Source: Tigriopus japonicus
Taxonomy: Eukaryota; Arthropoda; Copepoda; Harpacticoida; Harpacticidae
Length of the DNA stretch: 64,000 nucleotides
Direction: 5' to 3'
Assembly (NCBI GenBank): GCA_010645155.1
Contig: CM021315.1
Span: 7,329,034-7,393,033 of the forward strand
Shown: positions 1-11,564 of the stretch, piece by piece
How positions within the stretch are numbered: position 1 is the first letter of the stretch
Layout: every line of letters starts with the position of its first letter
Program-made: the position numbers and the translations under genes
Notes under the pieces: generated by a model
The model's input: only the letters and a program-made list of their open reading frames with translations
Told to the model about the DNA's origin: nothing
The model's database searches: none

Positions 1-1478
1 GACCTTTTCGCTTTTTGATGTTATCTCTGATCGATTGATGGTTCTGGGGATCCAATATGAATTCTAGGTTGGGCTGAAAACGAGGGATTTTGAGCGATGA
101 AGATGGATAAGCTCCATTGGTAACAAAACGACGGGTGAGATGATTGCATAAATTCAACATGGATAAGCCATTCTTTAACACCATTGTGTCCAAATATTAA
201 AGGACAAGATATTTCAGAAGTCCATGCCGTTTTTGGTCTGTTCCACGTTGTTTACAACATACAGTCAATCTCAGGTTGACCAATAAACAAACAGAATGTT
301 ATATTTCATTGCTTCAAAATCTATATTGAAAGTTTTTCATGCTGTGACTCATTTGCACTTACAAAAAATGAAATGCAAATCCATTCGGTTTGAACGAAAT
401 GGCAAATATATGCCCATAAAAAGCTTGTGAAGCAAAATTCATTGCTTGGAATCAAGGACATCTTTACTTGGAATGAAGCAGAATATGGCCACCCTTTCTT
501 AAAGAACAAAAGAAGACATGGGGCTTAGCTTAGCCAAATAAAAAATATCTGCTTGTATTTATTGAGATTTGTCATGATTTCTAAGCATTTTTTATGGTAA
601 AACTTAAGAACATTACCTTTAAAAGTTGTATTATTTTCAATTTTTTGTCACGCTCTTGGTCAAGGCTAAACAAAAGCGATTTTCAATGATAGCATGGTTT
701 ACGATGCGTAACTTTTAAACATTGCTCATGCCTGTGAAATTATTGCTTCTCACAAGGATGAAGTAACATTTATTTGTATTTAATCTAAATTTTCAAATCT
801 TAAATAATAAATATTGATTACCTATTCCAATTTTAGAAAGTGCTCCTGCCCCTCAAATTACTTTTATTAAGAAAGTGAGTGGCAAATTTGCTCTCGATAA
901 TTCACATTTTTCCAGTAATTCAATGCAAAACTTTTATTTCCTTATGGACACGCGGTAATAGATGTGCAAATTTCGTCAGCGGAAAGTTCCATGTCCACGA
1001 TGAAATGAAGCAAATCGTTGCCATAAGTAGATATCATGTATTCACACTCCACCGTGTTATTTGGCATGATAATGGGACAGGAAGAATATACAAAATCAAT
1101 GACCTGAAATGGGACAAATTAGTGAATACTGATCAATATGAAATACCAAAAATCAAGTATCTTAGTTTGAGATGGATTTAGTCTTACGTCTTGCTCATTT
1201 TCTGGATTGGAGATGGTATCAGTAAGGAGAGTCATTGCTATACGACAAATGGAGCAAATTGTCTCATCTAAAAAGATATCCGGATAAGAAATGTTTGATA
1301 ATCTTTTTTTCGGAGTTCTTACCTTTAGCGTTTGGTTTGGGTTCTGTGGCTAAAGATAAACCTAGTCCAAAGAAAATGGTTAATAGGATGACACTTTTCA
1401 TTGTGCCAACAACAGAAGTTAGAGTAAATGAATGAAATATGTATTATCTAACAATTATTAAGATAACAGGTTATCACG
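1..1478. other. gene-poor stretch with one possible exon
   Basis: No recognisable gene. The plus strand is open at 916-1181 (about 88 codons to a TAG) directly after a splice-acceptor-like tract (TTTTTCCAG at 907-915). The peptide includes KFHVHDEMKQIVAISRY, which I do not recognise. A GTGAGT donor-like site at 875 would leave only a 41-base intron, and the frames across it do not join cleanly. It may be an exon of a gene extending left, or chance. Confidence 0.2.
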
Positions 1479-2801
1479 TCATGTTGTCTTGTCTGATGTG
1501 GCCAACAAAACAACATTTTCTGGAGATATTTCAGGAGTACAATAGAAAAATAGCTCAGTTTTCATTCCCAAGTTTTTGGTTACATAAGTAGCTCTGGCTA
1601 CATCCAAGATCCGTTTCACTTTCCGACCAATGGATTCTCTTCTTTCCCTCGGCAATTCCAATCGATCATATCGGCAATCAAATGGATTATCATTCTCAAT
1701 TGAATCAGTCACACCTAAAAGAAACCTTAACTTATTGTACAAGTTGATGTTGAATTTTCACCACATTTTATTACCTTTGTCTTTGACAACTCTGGGTTTT
1801 CCAGAGCCACAAGTAGCCCAACTTGTCAATCCGCATAAAAGACTGAATTCATCGGGCACAAACCCGAGTTCTTGAAGGTAATCACATCCAGCAAACAGAT
1901 TCCAATCACATCTATGATGGCAGCACAAAGCGATCATCAAACCTTTTAATCGGCCTTGTTTCAATTGTTGACAAGCTCTTAAAGTCAAATCCGTGGCTGC
2001 TCCACACAAATGTTTGCTAACACCCACAACTCCCTTGTCAGATGATTGAATTGATGGAACTTTAGGTAGATACAAATCTTGGATATCGGTCCGAATTCGT
2101 TCAATTGAGAATCCTTCTTTATCCCTGAGTTTATTATCAAATTTGTGTCGATGACTGGCTCGATCTACCAAGATGAAATCACATTTATTCGTGTTGGGCA
2201 CGGCTTGAGTAAGCCAAAAGGTCAATAATCCACGTCCAGAGCCAAATTCAATGAAGATGGAATCATCCTGAAGAAGATTTGCTTGTTCCAAAAGACCAAG
2301 GAGCGATGCATTTTGCTTTAGATGCTTAAGAACACTGGGTCCATAGAAAGATTGAGCCAATTCTTGCTTTAAGGCTTCGTGGTTATGAATGTTAGATGTG
2401 ATTTTGTCTTGCACATATTGCTCATAAACGTGCTCAACTTTCCCAATCACACCCATTAACTGATCGTCGGTGATTCTAGCAATTGTCATTGGTTTGTGAA
2501 TGATGGTTTTTGATCCGGCTTTAGGAACATTGATGCCTTCTTGGCAATAATCAGGCCTGAGAGTGGGCTTAGCTCCGCATTTGGCCAAATGAGTGGCTAG
2601 CTTCGACTTTAGGACAGTGTGTTTGTTATCTAAAGGACAAGGAACCCGCAAGGCGTGCAAATCCGATGCATTTTCATTGGAGATTGGTGCTTCCTGATTG
2701 GCATGCTCACCACAGAATGTATTTCCCGATTTGACAAGCATCCGACAGGACCGTTTCTTCCTGGGCACGATGTATTGACATCTTTGAGGTTCAATGCTCA
2801 T
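1479..2801 (-). CDS. TRMT13: tRNA:m4X 2'-O-methyltransferase TRM13 homologue
   Basis: TRM13 methylates the ribose 2'-OH of position 4 in the acceptor stem of some tRNAs (Gly, Pro, His in yeast) using S-adenosylmethionine. Two exons are visible: 2801-1775 and 1714-1479, separated by a 60-base GTAA...TTTTAG intron that joins in frame to give about 420 residues (human protein about 480). Domains in order: an N-terminal CCCH finger (C8, C19, C30, H33); a CHHC finger of U11-48K type (C55, H61, H71, C75); a Rossmann SAM motif IEFGSGRG at 184-191; the family hallmarks SKHLCG (about 260) and ALCCHHRCDW (about 290); and a C-terminal exon with YDRLELPRERRESIGRK. The ATG at 2801 fits because the first finger follows at once. 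Family assignment is firm; the substrate is inferred from the family. Confidence 0.93.
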
Positions 2802-2904
2802 TGCAGCAAACTAGAGAGGTATTCCAAAGTTTGTTATGTGAAGAAATGTTTGATCATGTTCTTGCAAATGGAGAATGTTAGGTTGTTTGAAGAAGACACA
2901 AACA

Positions 2905-3052
2905 AACAGTGTGACCAGCGTGACCAAATGTTGAAGATCAAAAAGAGCTAAAAACCTTAGGCTCAAGGCAAATTTTGGAGCTAAAAGAGCTAAATTTTGT
3001 TTGAGCGAAAAAGAGCTGAAATTTAAGTGGCCAAAAACACCAATATTATCAT
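2905..3052. repeat. dispersed repeat fragment (AAAGAGCTAAA-rich)
   Basis: The sequence around GTGACCA...ATCAAAAAGAGC...GGCAAATTTTG...AGCTAAAAGAG recurs at 23528-23640 in the same order. It is a non-coding dispersed repeat, adjacent to a family A element on its right. No termini or target duplication could be fixed. Confidence 0.5.
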
Positions 3053-4432
3053 TAGGGAAAGGCAGAAAGTGCAAATAAATTTACCCTTTTAGTTATCAAA
3101 AGTTGCAGAAAAATGTACCCAAAGGTGCAAAACAAAGTGCTGAAAAAGGTTGAAAGTGCAAAACAAATGTCAAAAAAGAGCAAATAACTTGCACTTGGAC
3201 TTAAAAAGTCATTCAAAGTCAGAGTTCCCACGGTGCTTCATTGAGCTGGAGAAGTCATTTATAAGTTTCAAAGACATTTGAGACTAGTTTTGAGATGAAG
3301 AGACATTACCGCACAAGTAATTGAGTTCTATTTATTATGTCACGACCAAAAAAGGATATAAAGTCATTTAAAATACACCAGAAAACAACCTTCTGAATTT
3401 TCCATTCCTAAGGTGGTCTCATGGTACCTAAAAGATTGTCGAACTCTATTGAGGCATTGTTTTATATGGCTTAACCAAAGTCTGTTTTCACCCTTCGAGA
3501 GTGTTGTTCAAAAGTAGCCATTGAAAATTGCACGGAAAAATAGATTTCACCAATACTTAAGACAACCTGTGACCCACGGGTGCCTTACAATTGTATCAAA
3601 GAATGTTTAAAGTCACATTACTTCAATATTTGGCCCGTGACCTAATTACTAGAACTCAATTTCAATTGTGGCATTATATCTGCACCTTAAAGCTGGTCTC
3701 AAATATCTTTGGAATTAAAAAATGATGTCTCCTAGTCAATTAAGCACCGTGATCTGCTACACTGATATATCCTTAGCTTGATGTTTTCAAGTTTTTTAGG
3801 GTCTTTTTTAGAAAAAGCAATCTTAGTAGGCAATCAAACCTATGCCTACAATCTACATTATTTGTCAGAACCTTTCATTCCCATAACTTGAGCTTCTTTA
3901 GGTTTGATATTTGATGGTTGCATGCAATAAGATTCATTTCTCAGGGAATGGGATGCTATTATTAAAAGCAAGGTGAAGAATTAACTGTGAGGTATATGTC
4001 TGAAATGCACATATTTCTTCAAGGTGCTGAGAATGTTTGATTGCAAATGGAAGCTTTTATGACAAGTTCTAAATTTGATCTTGAAATTAAAAATGATTTT
4101 CAAAAGTTACTATTCAGTCTTAAAACCTGAAATTTTCTTCACAATTTGTCAATTTTGGCCAAAATCGTAAATAAAAAGTGCAAATAAAGGTGAAAAATGC
4201 AAAAAGGCAGATAAATGATGGTTGGTTGGGAGATGGTTGTAGCGCGGTTGACTAACGCGCAACCGAGCTGTGCTCGGGTTCATGGGTTCGATCCCAGGTC
4301 TCCCCCCCACCCCACCCCTCTGTCTAGTGGATAATACGCCTCGAACGGCGCCTCCTGAACCCAGAATGGGCCCCCAAACAGATAAATGGGTTTATGTTAC
4401 CAAAAATCTTTTTACACTAATTGCCCGCCCCT
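3053..4432. mobile_element. family A non-autonomous element (AGGGACGGGC ends)
   Basis: About 1.2 kb of non-coding repeat, seen again at 11565-12024 and inverted at 50186-51075. Its 3' end reads ...TTTACACTATTTGCCCGTCCCT in the consensus. The left end TAGGGAAAGGCAGAAAGTGC is a degenerate inverted match to it, so the termini look like DNA-transposon inverted repeats (hAT-like in style). This copy is split by a SINE at 4218-4378. No clean target duplication was found. It encodes no protein, so it would depend on a transposase supplied in trans. Confidence 0.55.
4218..4378 (+). mobile_element. tRNA-derived SINE with 10-bp target duplication
   Basis: A tRNA-like head (acceptor pairing GGGAGA/TCTCCC, D-stem GCGC/GCGC, B box GGTTCGATCCC, RNA polymerase III internal promoter) is followed by a short unrelated tail. 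It is flanked by the perfect duplication CAGATAAATG (4208-4217 and 4379-4388) and splits a family A repeat. The anticodon stem-loop is imperfect (C in place of U33), so it is a retroposed SINE or tRNA pseudogene rather than a working tRNA gene. Confidence 0.75.
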
Positions 4433-4474
4433 CTTGATGAGAGAAAAAGAACGTCCTGTCGCTTGCCTCGCCAG

Positions 4475-5765
4475 TAGAGCTGTGCATCGGATCCGAAAGG
4501 TCCCCAAAATCCAATCCGAACTTGATTTCTTTAATCCGAATCCGAATCCGAATCCGACAGCTTCCATTCATTCCGAACGAATCCGAATCCGAAAATTTAG
4601 TACTTAATCCGAACGAATCCGAATCCGAAATTTTTTGCCCAATCCGAACGAATCCGAATCCGAAAATCTTCTGCCCAATCCGAACGAATCCGAATCCGAA
4701 AATCTTCTGCCCAGTCCGAACGAATCCGAATCCGAAAATTTGGCGCAAAATCCGAAAAAAATCCGAAAATTTGGCGATAATCCGAAAAAATCCGAAAATG
4801 TTAGGTCAATCAGACAATAATCCAAAATTTTTTTGCTCTTTCCGATTTAAATCTAATTATTTTGTTATTTTGGCCTTTATTGGAAATAACAACACTATTT
4901 CAACTAGAAGTGCCCATAACACAATCTTTTAAATATAATATATTTTATTAATATTTCCACATTAAGCCTTGATTTTTTTAACATTTTGGCATTTTCCAGG
5001 AAAAAATAAGCATTTTCTTGTTTTCTTATACAAAATATTTCAAGACAATTAGAGAAAATTAATGAATGCTCTTTGCACAATAGAATTTCCCAAAAGGAAC
5101 CAAATATGTTAAAATGTTTACGAAAGGATATTAATTCAAAAAATCACAATCATACCAACAGTCAAATGCAGAAAAAACTGCATAATTAAATGGGGTAAAA
5201 ACATTTTAATCTTTTAGTCAGTTTGGTGTCAAGTGGGCAGATATTTACGCACTTAATTGTAATCCAGGGGTGAATACTTGGCAAAATCTTTCAATTTTTT
5301 TCAAATAGGATGGTTTTGCTTTGTAGACGTTTTGCAACTTTTTGATGCTTTTCTTACTACAAAACCTTTCTATGATTCTCTTAATGTGGAAATATTTGAT
5401 CTGCAAATGCTATTATTTAATTGGCAAAATCTGAAACATTAAAATACCTTGTGGAGTCTTTAAAAAATTCAGAGTTGAAGGCAGGAGATTGCATTTAAAT
5501 CATCAAACAAAAAAGGTCTCATAATAAAAATATTGTAAATTGAAATAAGAAAGTTAAATAAAAAATTCGGATTATGTCGGATTATGTCGGATCCAAAAAA
5601 TATTTCGCAAATCCGAATCCGACAGGTTTTGGCGAATCCGAACGAATCCGAATCCGAAAATTCGGGCTAAAATCCGAACGAATCCGAATCCGAAAATTCG
5701 GGCTAAAATCCGAACGAATCCGAATCCGATCGGATCCGACTTTTCGGATCCGATGCACAGCTCTA
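4475..5765. mobile_element. family B hAT MITE, copy 1, built of GAATCCGA repeats
   Basis: The 1291-bp element has 24-bp perfect terminal inverted repeats starting TAGAGCTGTGCATCGGATCC and a perfect 8-bp target duplication CTCGCCAG (4467-4474, 5766-5773), both diagnostic of hAT transposons. Inside each end lies an array of ~27-29-bp units made of AATCCGAACGAATCCGAATCCGA (4500-4800 and 5570-5740), which creates spurious ORFs rich in Asn-Pro and Ser-Glu-Arg. The middle is AT-rich and non-coding. No transposase is present. Confidence 0.9.
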
Positions 5766-5847
5766 CTCGCCAGTACTGGTCAGCTGTCGCCGCCGCTCTA
5801 TGTACTAAAATTTCTATACTTTTCATCGCCGATAGAGAGTGTTGATA
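5766..5847. repeat. 82-bp segment shared with second hAT MITE locus
   Basis: This host flank of MITE copy 1, beginning with its CTCGCCAG target duplication, is repeated base for base at 53698-53779 inside the copy 2 structure. It supports co-mobilisation of element plus flank. Confidence 0.85.
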
Positions 5848-5859
5848 TTTTCTTTCCAA

Positions 5860-5972
5860 TTTGTCAATTTTGGACAAATTCGTAAATATAGAGTGCAAAG
5901 AAAGGCAAGAAAGAAAAAGGCAGAAAAATGAGTTTTTGTTACCAAAAATCTTTTTACACTTTTTGCCCGTCC
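5860..5972. repeat. family A 3'-end fragment
   Basis: It matches the last ~110 bp of family A (CAATTTGTCAATTTTGG... to ACCAAAAATCTTTTTACAC and TTTGCCCGTCCCTA). Only the terminal part is present. Confidence 0.6.
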
Positions 5973-7627
5973 CTATTCATATGTATTGAGCTTTCAAGTA
6001 TATTTGGGAGGGACTAATCTTACACAAGTACGGAATATATTCTGACTAAGGTAGTAAGACATTCGTGAGAAGATTCGGAAATTGAAAGATGGAAGGAAAT
6101 GGATAAGTGTAATCGAACGAATTCAGCTGGGGATTCTAGGGCCAAAATGGCTAGGGATGCGTCGGAGTCGAGACTCACCCTCCATAAAATTTAATCAAAA
6201 TTCGTTAGCCCAACTCGTTTTCTTCATTTTGACAATCAATTCAAATAAGAATTTGTTCCTCACGTAGCAAACTGAACCTGTAAAATGTCAGAACCTAGTT
6301 CTGACCCATCCCTAGTCATTTTGTCCCCAGAATCCACAGCTGAATTCGTTCGATTACACTCATCCATTGCAAACAAACAAAACTCGTTATTTTATTTGAT
6401 CTCATTAGTAACTCAGCTAGGTGCAGTCATTGTTAAAACTAACACTGATAAACTACAACTGGACCTGCAATCCTGTATTGCACAGAACCTTGAAAACTCG
6501 CAGAATGAATTACCGGGTGATTCATAAGAAACGGGAACAGGAAACTATGTCCGTAACTCGGAAATGTTTGATTTCACAAAAAATGTATGAAGCTCAAAAA
6601 GATGCGCCAGATAACAATTCTTAAGGTGCATATAATTTTATTCCCTTCATGTCGCCTGATTTTCGATTTTAGCCAATTTTCGGAAGGGACAAAAAAGTCG
6701 GAGTCACGAACGCTCTGTTTTCAGAAATGACCCTTCACGGGAAAAATCGTCGTCGCTTAAATATTGAACTTAAGTAAAATTAATTTTATTGACTCTTCAA
6801 GCCAAGAGTTTGCCCAATCATATCCACTGAAAGTGAGTTTCATGTATAGTTTAAATCATGAGTTATAGGTGATATAATTAGGTGTTCCGTTTCTTTTGAA
6901 ACACTCGGTACAATGCAGGTACAAAAATATTCGATTTCTTATGGTTATTGATTCATGGAGAGCCGACTCTTCAGAGGTATGTTCCGAATCCGGATCGGTT
7001 CCCGGGTTTTTAGATCTGGATCGCGGCGAACCGACCTCAGAACCAATCAGACTGGTATCCATTCAGCTAAATCAGTTAATTTTAATGTCTTGCGAAACTT
7101 AAATTGATTTTCCCCGCATTTCGACCAAAATGCATTTCTAGGAAGATTTTGACTTAACTGAATGCCAAAATTACCGTTAGGGCGTTAATTTTGAATACCT
7201 GGTGCACTAAATGGATAAGATGTAGACTTTAATATCGCTTCTGATCGACCTCAAATTGTTTTTCTCAAGTGTGACTTTCAGTTTAGAGTATTATTTCCAC
7301 TTTATCATGAAATCAGATGTTTTTTTTACCAATAGGCCTATTTTTGTTCAAAAATGCAAAATTCTCTGAATTTGCTTAGTTTCAATATTTAGATTGTTAG
7401 TGCGCCAATCCCCTTTTTGAGTATTTTGAATTTCCCGCTTCTTTCGTTTCATTTTGCTGTTGTTTTCGTTTTCCGTTATGTGTGATTGTATTTCTGTTTT
7501 GAACAGAGGTGAGCCACAGCTCTACGTATGGCAGAACGTCAGTCGAAAATATAAATCTTTGTGTGTGCATCTAGCGAAACGAGCATTCATTTAGTGTTAT
7601 ATTGGGCACAAGGCCCCCGGCGTTACA
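5973..7627. other. intergenic stretch, no supported gene
   Basis: AT-rich with no family recognised. One 80-codon ATG ORF (6285-6527, +; begins MSEPSSDPSLVIL) has protein-like composition but no domain. A short GC-rich patch at 6965-7050 (CCGAATCCGGATCGG...) resembles the composition of the hAT MITEs without visible termini. Confidence 0.3.
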
Positions 7628-7629
7628 TA

Positions 7630-8963
7630 CAGTCTGAGTCACTTAACTTGCAAGATAAATTATTGGATTTTCTCCGTTTATATTAAAGCTATATAACTGA
7701 AATTTGAATATGATAACAATGGATCCAAAAGTATTTTTTTTAATTTAATGTTGTTCGATGTGACCTCCCTTGTTCCTCACCACGGCGCGCAAACGGCCAG
7801 AAACGGAAGCAACAGCAGCACGGACGGTTTCCTCGGGAAGATCATCCCATGCCTTCCTTGAGGCAGCTTCAGAGCATTGATACTTTTGTAGTGGACCTTG
7901 CTGACAATGCCATCTAGAATCCCCCAAGTGCTGAAGTCCATGGGGTTACAGTCGGGACTGGATGGAGGCCATTCTGTCTTGTCAAGAAAGTCATGAAAAT
8001 TTTCTCGACACCAATTCTGCGCAACATTGCTCGTGTGTGCAGGAGCCTCATCCTGCATAAACAAATATGGAGCTCCTGAATCCTCGAGCCATGGCAACAG
8101 GTCCCCCTGCATCATCTCCACATACTTAGGTCCATTAATCTTGATCCCTTGCTCCACGAAGATGAGTGGGGTCTTCTTCCCAGAGGTTGTCACCCCGGCC
8201 CAGACCATTACAGAGGCTGGCTTTTGTCGGCGACCAACAAAACGATATTTGTCCTCCAGGATGCTATGATCAACAGCATACGCGCCATCAGTTTTCCGGT
8301 TCAGCTTTGGTTCCACCATGAATATTTTTTCATCTGTCCAGATAACCTCTGATGGGCCTGATTTTAAGCGTTGCAGCAGTTGCCGGCATCTCAACTTGCG
8401 TTTCTTCTTGGTGGCCTCAGACGGCAGGTGGCGATATCGCTTCGGCTTCCAGGTCATCTTCAGATCTTTCTTGATGATTCGGTGGGCAGAAGATTGTGAT
8501 ATGTTCATGGATTTTGCTAACCTTCGGGTTGACACATTGGGATTCCGCCGGACACGCTCCCTGATGTTGCGCACAGCACGTGAGGTTCGCACTGTCTTCG
8601 TCCTTGATCGAGGCTTATCACCGCAGTGTCCCAGCTCCTGAAATCGTTTGATTGTCCTAGAGACATTGGAATCACTCACTTTCAGTGTCCTTGAGATTTT
8701 AGCATTGGTCCAGCCCAGATCCTTCAGCTCCACAATGGCCTCGCGCTTTGTTTTGGCTACTTTTTCATAACTTTTCCTCATGACTTTGATCAGTTTTAGC
8801 GCCACTATTCCATAATTAACGAACAACTGATTGTTTACATTGTACATCAAATTAATCTGCAGACTCGGACGCTTCTTTTGGCGCCAATTTCAAATCTTTA
8901 AACGTATTATTAAAGTTGTCATGTATCATTAAAAAACCCTTGCAAGTTAACTGACTCAGACTG
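7630..8963 (-). mobile_element. mariner-type transposon (DD37D), near complete
   Basis: The 1334-bp element lies between TA dinucleotides (7628-7629, 8964-8965). Its 25-bp terminal inverted repeats start CAGTCTGAGTCA and differ at one base (CACTTAAC versus CAGTTAAC). It carries a single transposase gene on the minus strand. The length, TA target and inverted repeats all fit the Tc1/mariner superfamily. Confidence 0.92.
7745..8847 (-). pseudogene. mariner DD37D transposase with one frameshift
   Basis: A cut-and-paste transposase of about 340 residues. It has an N-terminal helix-turn-helix (WTNAKISRTLKVSDSNVSR), a second HTH (VSTRRLAKSMNISQSSAHR) and a DDE/D catalytic core with IWTDEKIF, FMQDEAPAHTS and PDCNPMDF. 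Exactly 37 residues separate the second and third Asp, so it is DD37D (maT-like). The reading frame shifts near 7863-7880. The true C-terminus (RKAWDDLPEETVRAAVAS) continues in another frame to a stop at 7745. ATG at 8847 or, more likely, 8781 (MRKSYEKVAKT) is the start. A single lesion suggests a fairly recent insertion. Confidence 0.85.
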
Positions 8964-8965
8964 TA

Positions 8966-9378
8966 GATAAATCAAAAGGGGTCTCAGATTGTACAAAATT
9001 GCCTTAGAAAAGGGTTCAATATTACGAAAATATTCTTTTATACGATCTATGGCGTTTCAAAGGCTGCACAGGTTCTGAATGAAATTTGTAAAAGGTTGTC
9101 ATTGGTATTTGGCAACAAATACCAATAAAATGCAAAAAATGCATTGAATAGTTATAAGTCCTTTACATTGTTAATTTGCTTTTGGTGAATGAGCAAACGC
9201 AATAATTTTGTATTGCTCGTTTTCATGTTTTGTCTTCATTATCAAACCGTGAACTTGAAAGAGGTAAAATACGGTACATAGACTGTTGATTATTCCATCT
9301 TAGGTGAGGCAAGGCCCAATTATTTATGGCAAAAAATAGAAACAGCAGTTGAGGCTTTTTAAGAGTCACAGATGAGTC
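8966..9378. other. intergenic stretch, nothing recognised
   Basis: AT-rich with only short chance ORFs. It lies between the mariner element and a small tandem repeat. Confidence 0.5.
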
Positions 9379-9485
9379 AGAACCTACACTCGTGTCCGTA
9401 GGAGAGGTAATTTTAAACATACATTGGTTTCCGTAGGTAAGGTAATTCAAAACCTACATTCGTTTCCGTTGGTGAGGTAATTCTA
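9379..9485. repeat. short tandem repeat, ~48-bp unit, about 2.3 copies
   Basis: Successive units share AACCTACA(T/C)TCG, TTCCGT(A/T)GG and GAGGTAATT. There are two to three degenerate copies and no coding potential. Confidence 0.6.
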
Positions 9486-9655
9486 ATTACTTGTTAGTGT
9501 ATTGAACGATTTAAAAGAAAACCAACATTCACTTCACCTAGATGGCCATCACATGATTTAGCATGCCCTCAGCCAAGAAAGAAGTTAGAAACCTTAAAAT
9601 GGTCGGAAATGATCCGTTGTGGTTCCAAAAAATGTGTGAGAAAAAAATTGCGAGT

Positions 9656-9685
9656 TTTTCATGCGATTAAGCAATCGCATGAAAT
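9656..9685. other. perfect short hairpin
   Basis: TTTCATGCGATT and its exact reverse complement AATCGCATGAAA flank a tetraloop-like AAGC. It could fold in RNA; there is no flanking evidence of a function. Confidence 0.35.
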
Positions 9686-9885
9686 GTTATTTTCAGTCTA
9701 GTTAAATTTCCAGAAAGTTGTCACTTGTGTAGTAAAAAATCTAGAATATTGGATTTAGACAATTGCAAAGAAAAACGACAATGTACCCTAGTAGCTCAGA
9801 AGAGCAACAAAATATCAACTTTTGGTATTAAATCTTCCAGGTGAAGAATAGTAATTAAAATAGAAGTTGCGTGACTCCATTTTAA

Positions 9886-9995
9886 AACCTAACCTAACCT
9901 GACCTAACCTTACCTACCCTAACCTAACCTAACTTAAAACCTAACCTAAAACCTAACCTAATCTAACACAATAGAATGTAATCCAACCTAACTTA
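9886..9995. repeat. interstitial CCTAA (TTAGG-type) telomere-like repeats
   Basis: A degenerate array of CCTAA units (AACCTAACCTAACCTGACC..., later AAAACCTAACC). (TTAGG)n is the ancestral arthropod telomere repeat. Variant units show that it is old, and flanking sequence on both sides shows that it is internal. Confidence 0.6.
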
Positions 9996-10955
9996 GTTTC
10001 AGTTTTAAAGAAATAGATCGCGCAACCTCAGGAAATTGGCAGGTTTTTTGGCAGTTCAGAACTTTGCTGAATAACAATGCAATGCAAATCATTTTCAAGA
10101 CATTTTTCTCACAGTTGTGCAAGGTAAAAATAATTCAATATCTTCATCAAGGATTTTATAATCATAGCATCACAATCCGGAGATCTTTTTTATTTACAAA
10201 ATGTCCCATAAAATGCAAGTGTTCAGGAACTATTGTTGGATAGCTTAAAGCATTATTATTGTGCCACCCAAAAACCATTTTTGGAAACTTCTGCACTTTT
10301 GATTAGATGTTCTCTAAACCTGGAAAATTAGGTAAACTAGATGCTTTAATGATGGACAATCTTGGATGAAAAATGGATTTTTTTGTCTTCCAATATCTAA
10401 ACAATTTGATGGTGTTGTGAACAAGTTGACAAGAAGAATTCTTTTCCTGATAAAATGTGGCTTTAAAAAGTTATGCTGAATTATCAGGCCACAAGTGTAC
10501 GTTGTTCAGAACTGTGGATATCGAATTGATCTTAAAAATGATTTACATTGCATTGTTCTCTGCCATGGTTTGTGCCTTTTAATCATTTTGGGAAATTTGG
10601 GAGAATTTGAGCGTACCCTGTAGATACAAGCTTTCGGAAACATCTTATTTTTTGTTAGCTTCCATTATACTAATTATTTGATTCTGTGATGACTAAATGG
10701 GCAGAAAACATTCTTTGTTCCTCGATAAAATGGGTCTTTCAAACCCACGTTGAACTGTCAAGCAACATAAGTACGTCGTTCAAGTAGTGGTTGGCTTCTC
10801 TGCAAAGAGTTAAGAATAAATAGTCATGTCCTTGTTGAAGAATTTTTCAATATCGCAATTAAATATCTGATCCTATTGGACTTGATATGAACAGGGATGG
10901 GTAAAATTAGTGAAACATGAAACTCTTAATCAAAGTATGTATAACATAATGTGGT
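9996..10955. other. intergenic stretch, nothing recognised
   Basis: AT-rich with no ORF of note. I see no repeat termini. Confidence 0.4.
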
Positions 10956-11540
10956 ACATCTTTATTTGCCGCCTTTGACCCGAACCACAGCCCTAACCGC
11001 TTGATGGCATTGGCATAACGTGCACTTCTGAGGTATCTTCTGAGATATCATCACATGCTTGCCTCTGCTGCAGACATTAAATGGTCCTCATTGGCTCTAG
11101 AGATGGCATTGACTTTCCTCTCAACCATCCCTTACATTAAAAGGTCCAAAGGGTTACAATCTCGTGAAGAGGGAGGCCAATAGTCTTTACACCAAAAATA
11201 ATCGAAATTGGCTTTGCACCAACCTTGAACAATCTTGGCAATGACGTTAGGATGATCGGCATACCACTTGGGGAGGATTTTTGATCTTGTCCAAGATCAA
11301 GAACCAAGTGCGAGTTGAGGATACGGGCCCTTTCTTGGATGCAATGGCTTCCCAACTAGGAGTCCTCGCCGTTCTTTTTCTACCTTGGCGGGACTTTCTG
11401 AATGCCTTGCCAGTCCACTTATATTTTTTGGCCCTCCATATGTAAGTGCAGCTCACACCAAGGGTCTTGACAATGACGGCCCGTGGATGGCCCGATTCCA
11501 ACATCTTTAAAGTAGTGATAATCTTACTTTCAAGATCCAT
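10956..11540 (-). pseudogene. degenerate mariner-like transposase relic
   Basis: Two reading frames together show transposase features: an N-terminal HTH segment (MDLESKIITTLKMLESGHP..., GVSCTYIWRAKKYKWTGKAF) and, in a different frame, a segment resembling the PPSSxDCNPxD block around the third catalytic Asp (near 11150-11190). The segments are shortened and frameshifted, and the element termini are not visible. It resembles the DD37D group more than Tc1, but the exact family is uncertain. Confidence 0.6.
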
Positions 11541-11564
11541 AAATCGATTTCATTTATTTGGATC

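Noticed and set aside
4218..4310. Functional tRNA gene
   Set aside because: The anticodon loop lacks U33 and the stem is imperfect. Flanking target duplications show a retroposed SINE.
4386..5898. Several ORFs rich in Asn-Pro-Asn and Ser-Glu-Arg
   Set aside because: They are translations of the GAATCCGA arrays in a hAT MITE, open in many frames at once because the repeat lacks stops.
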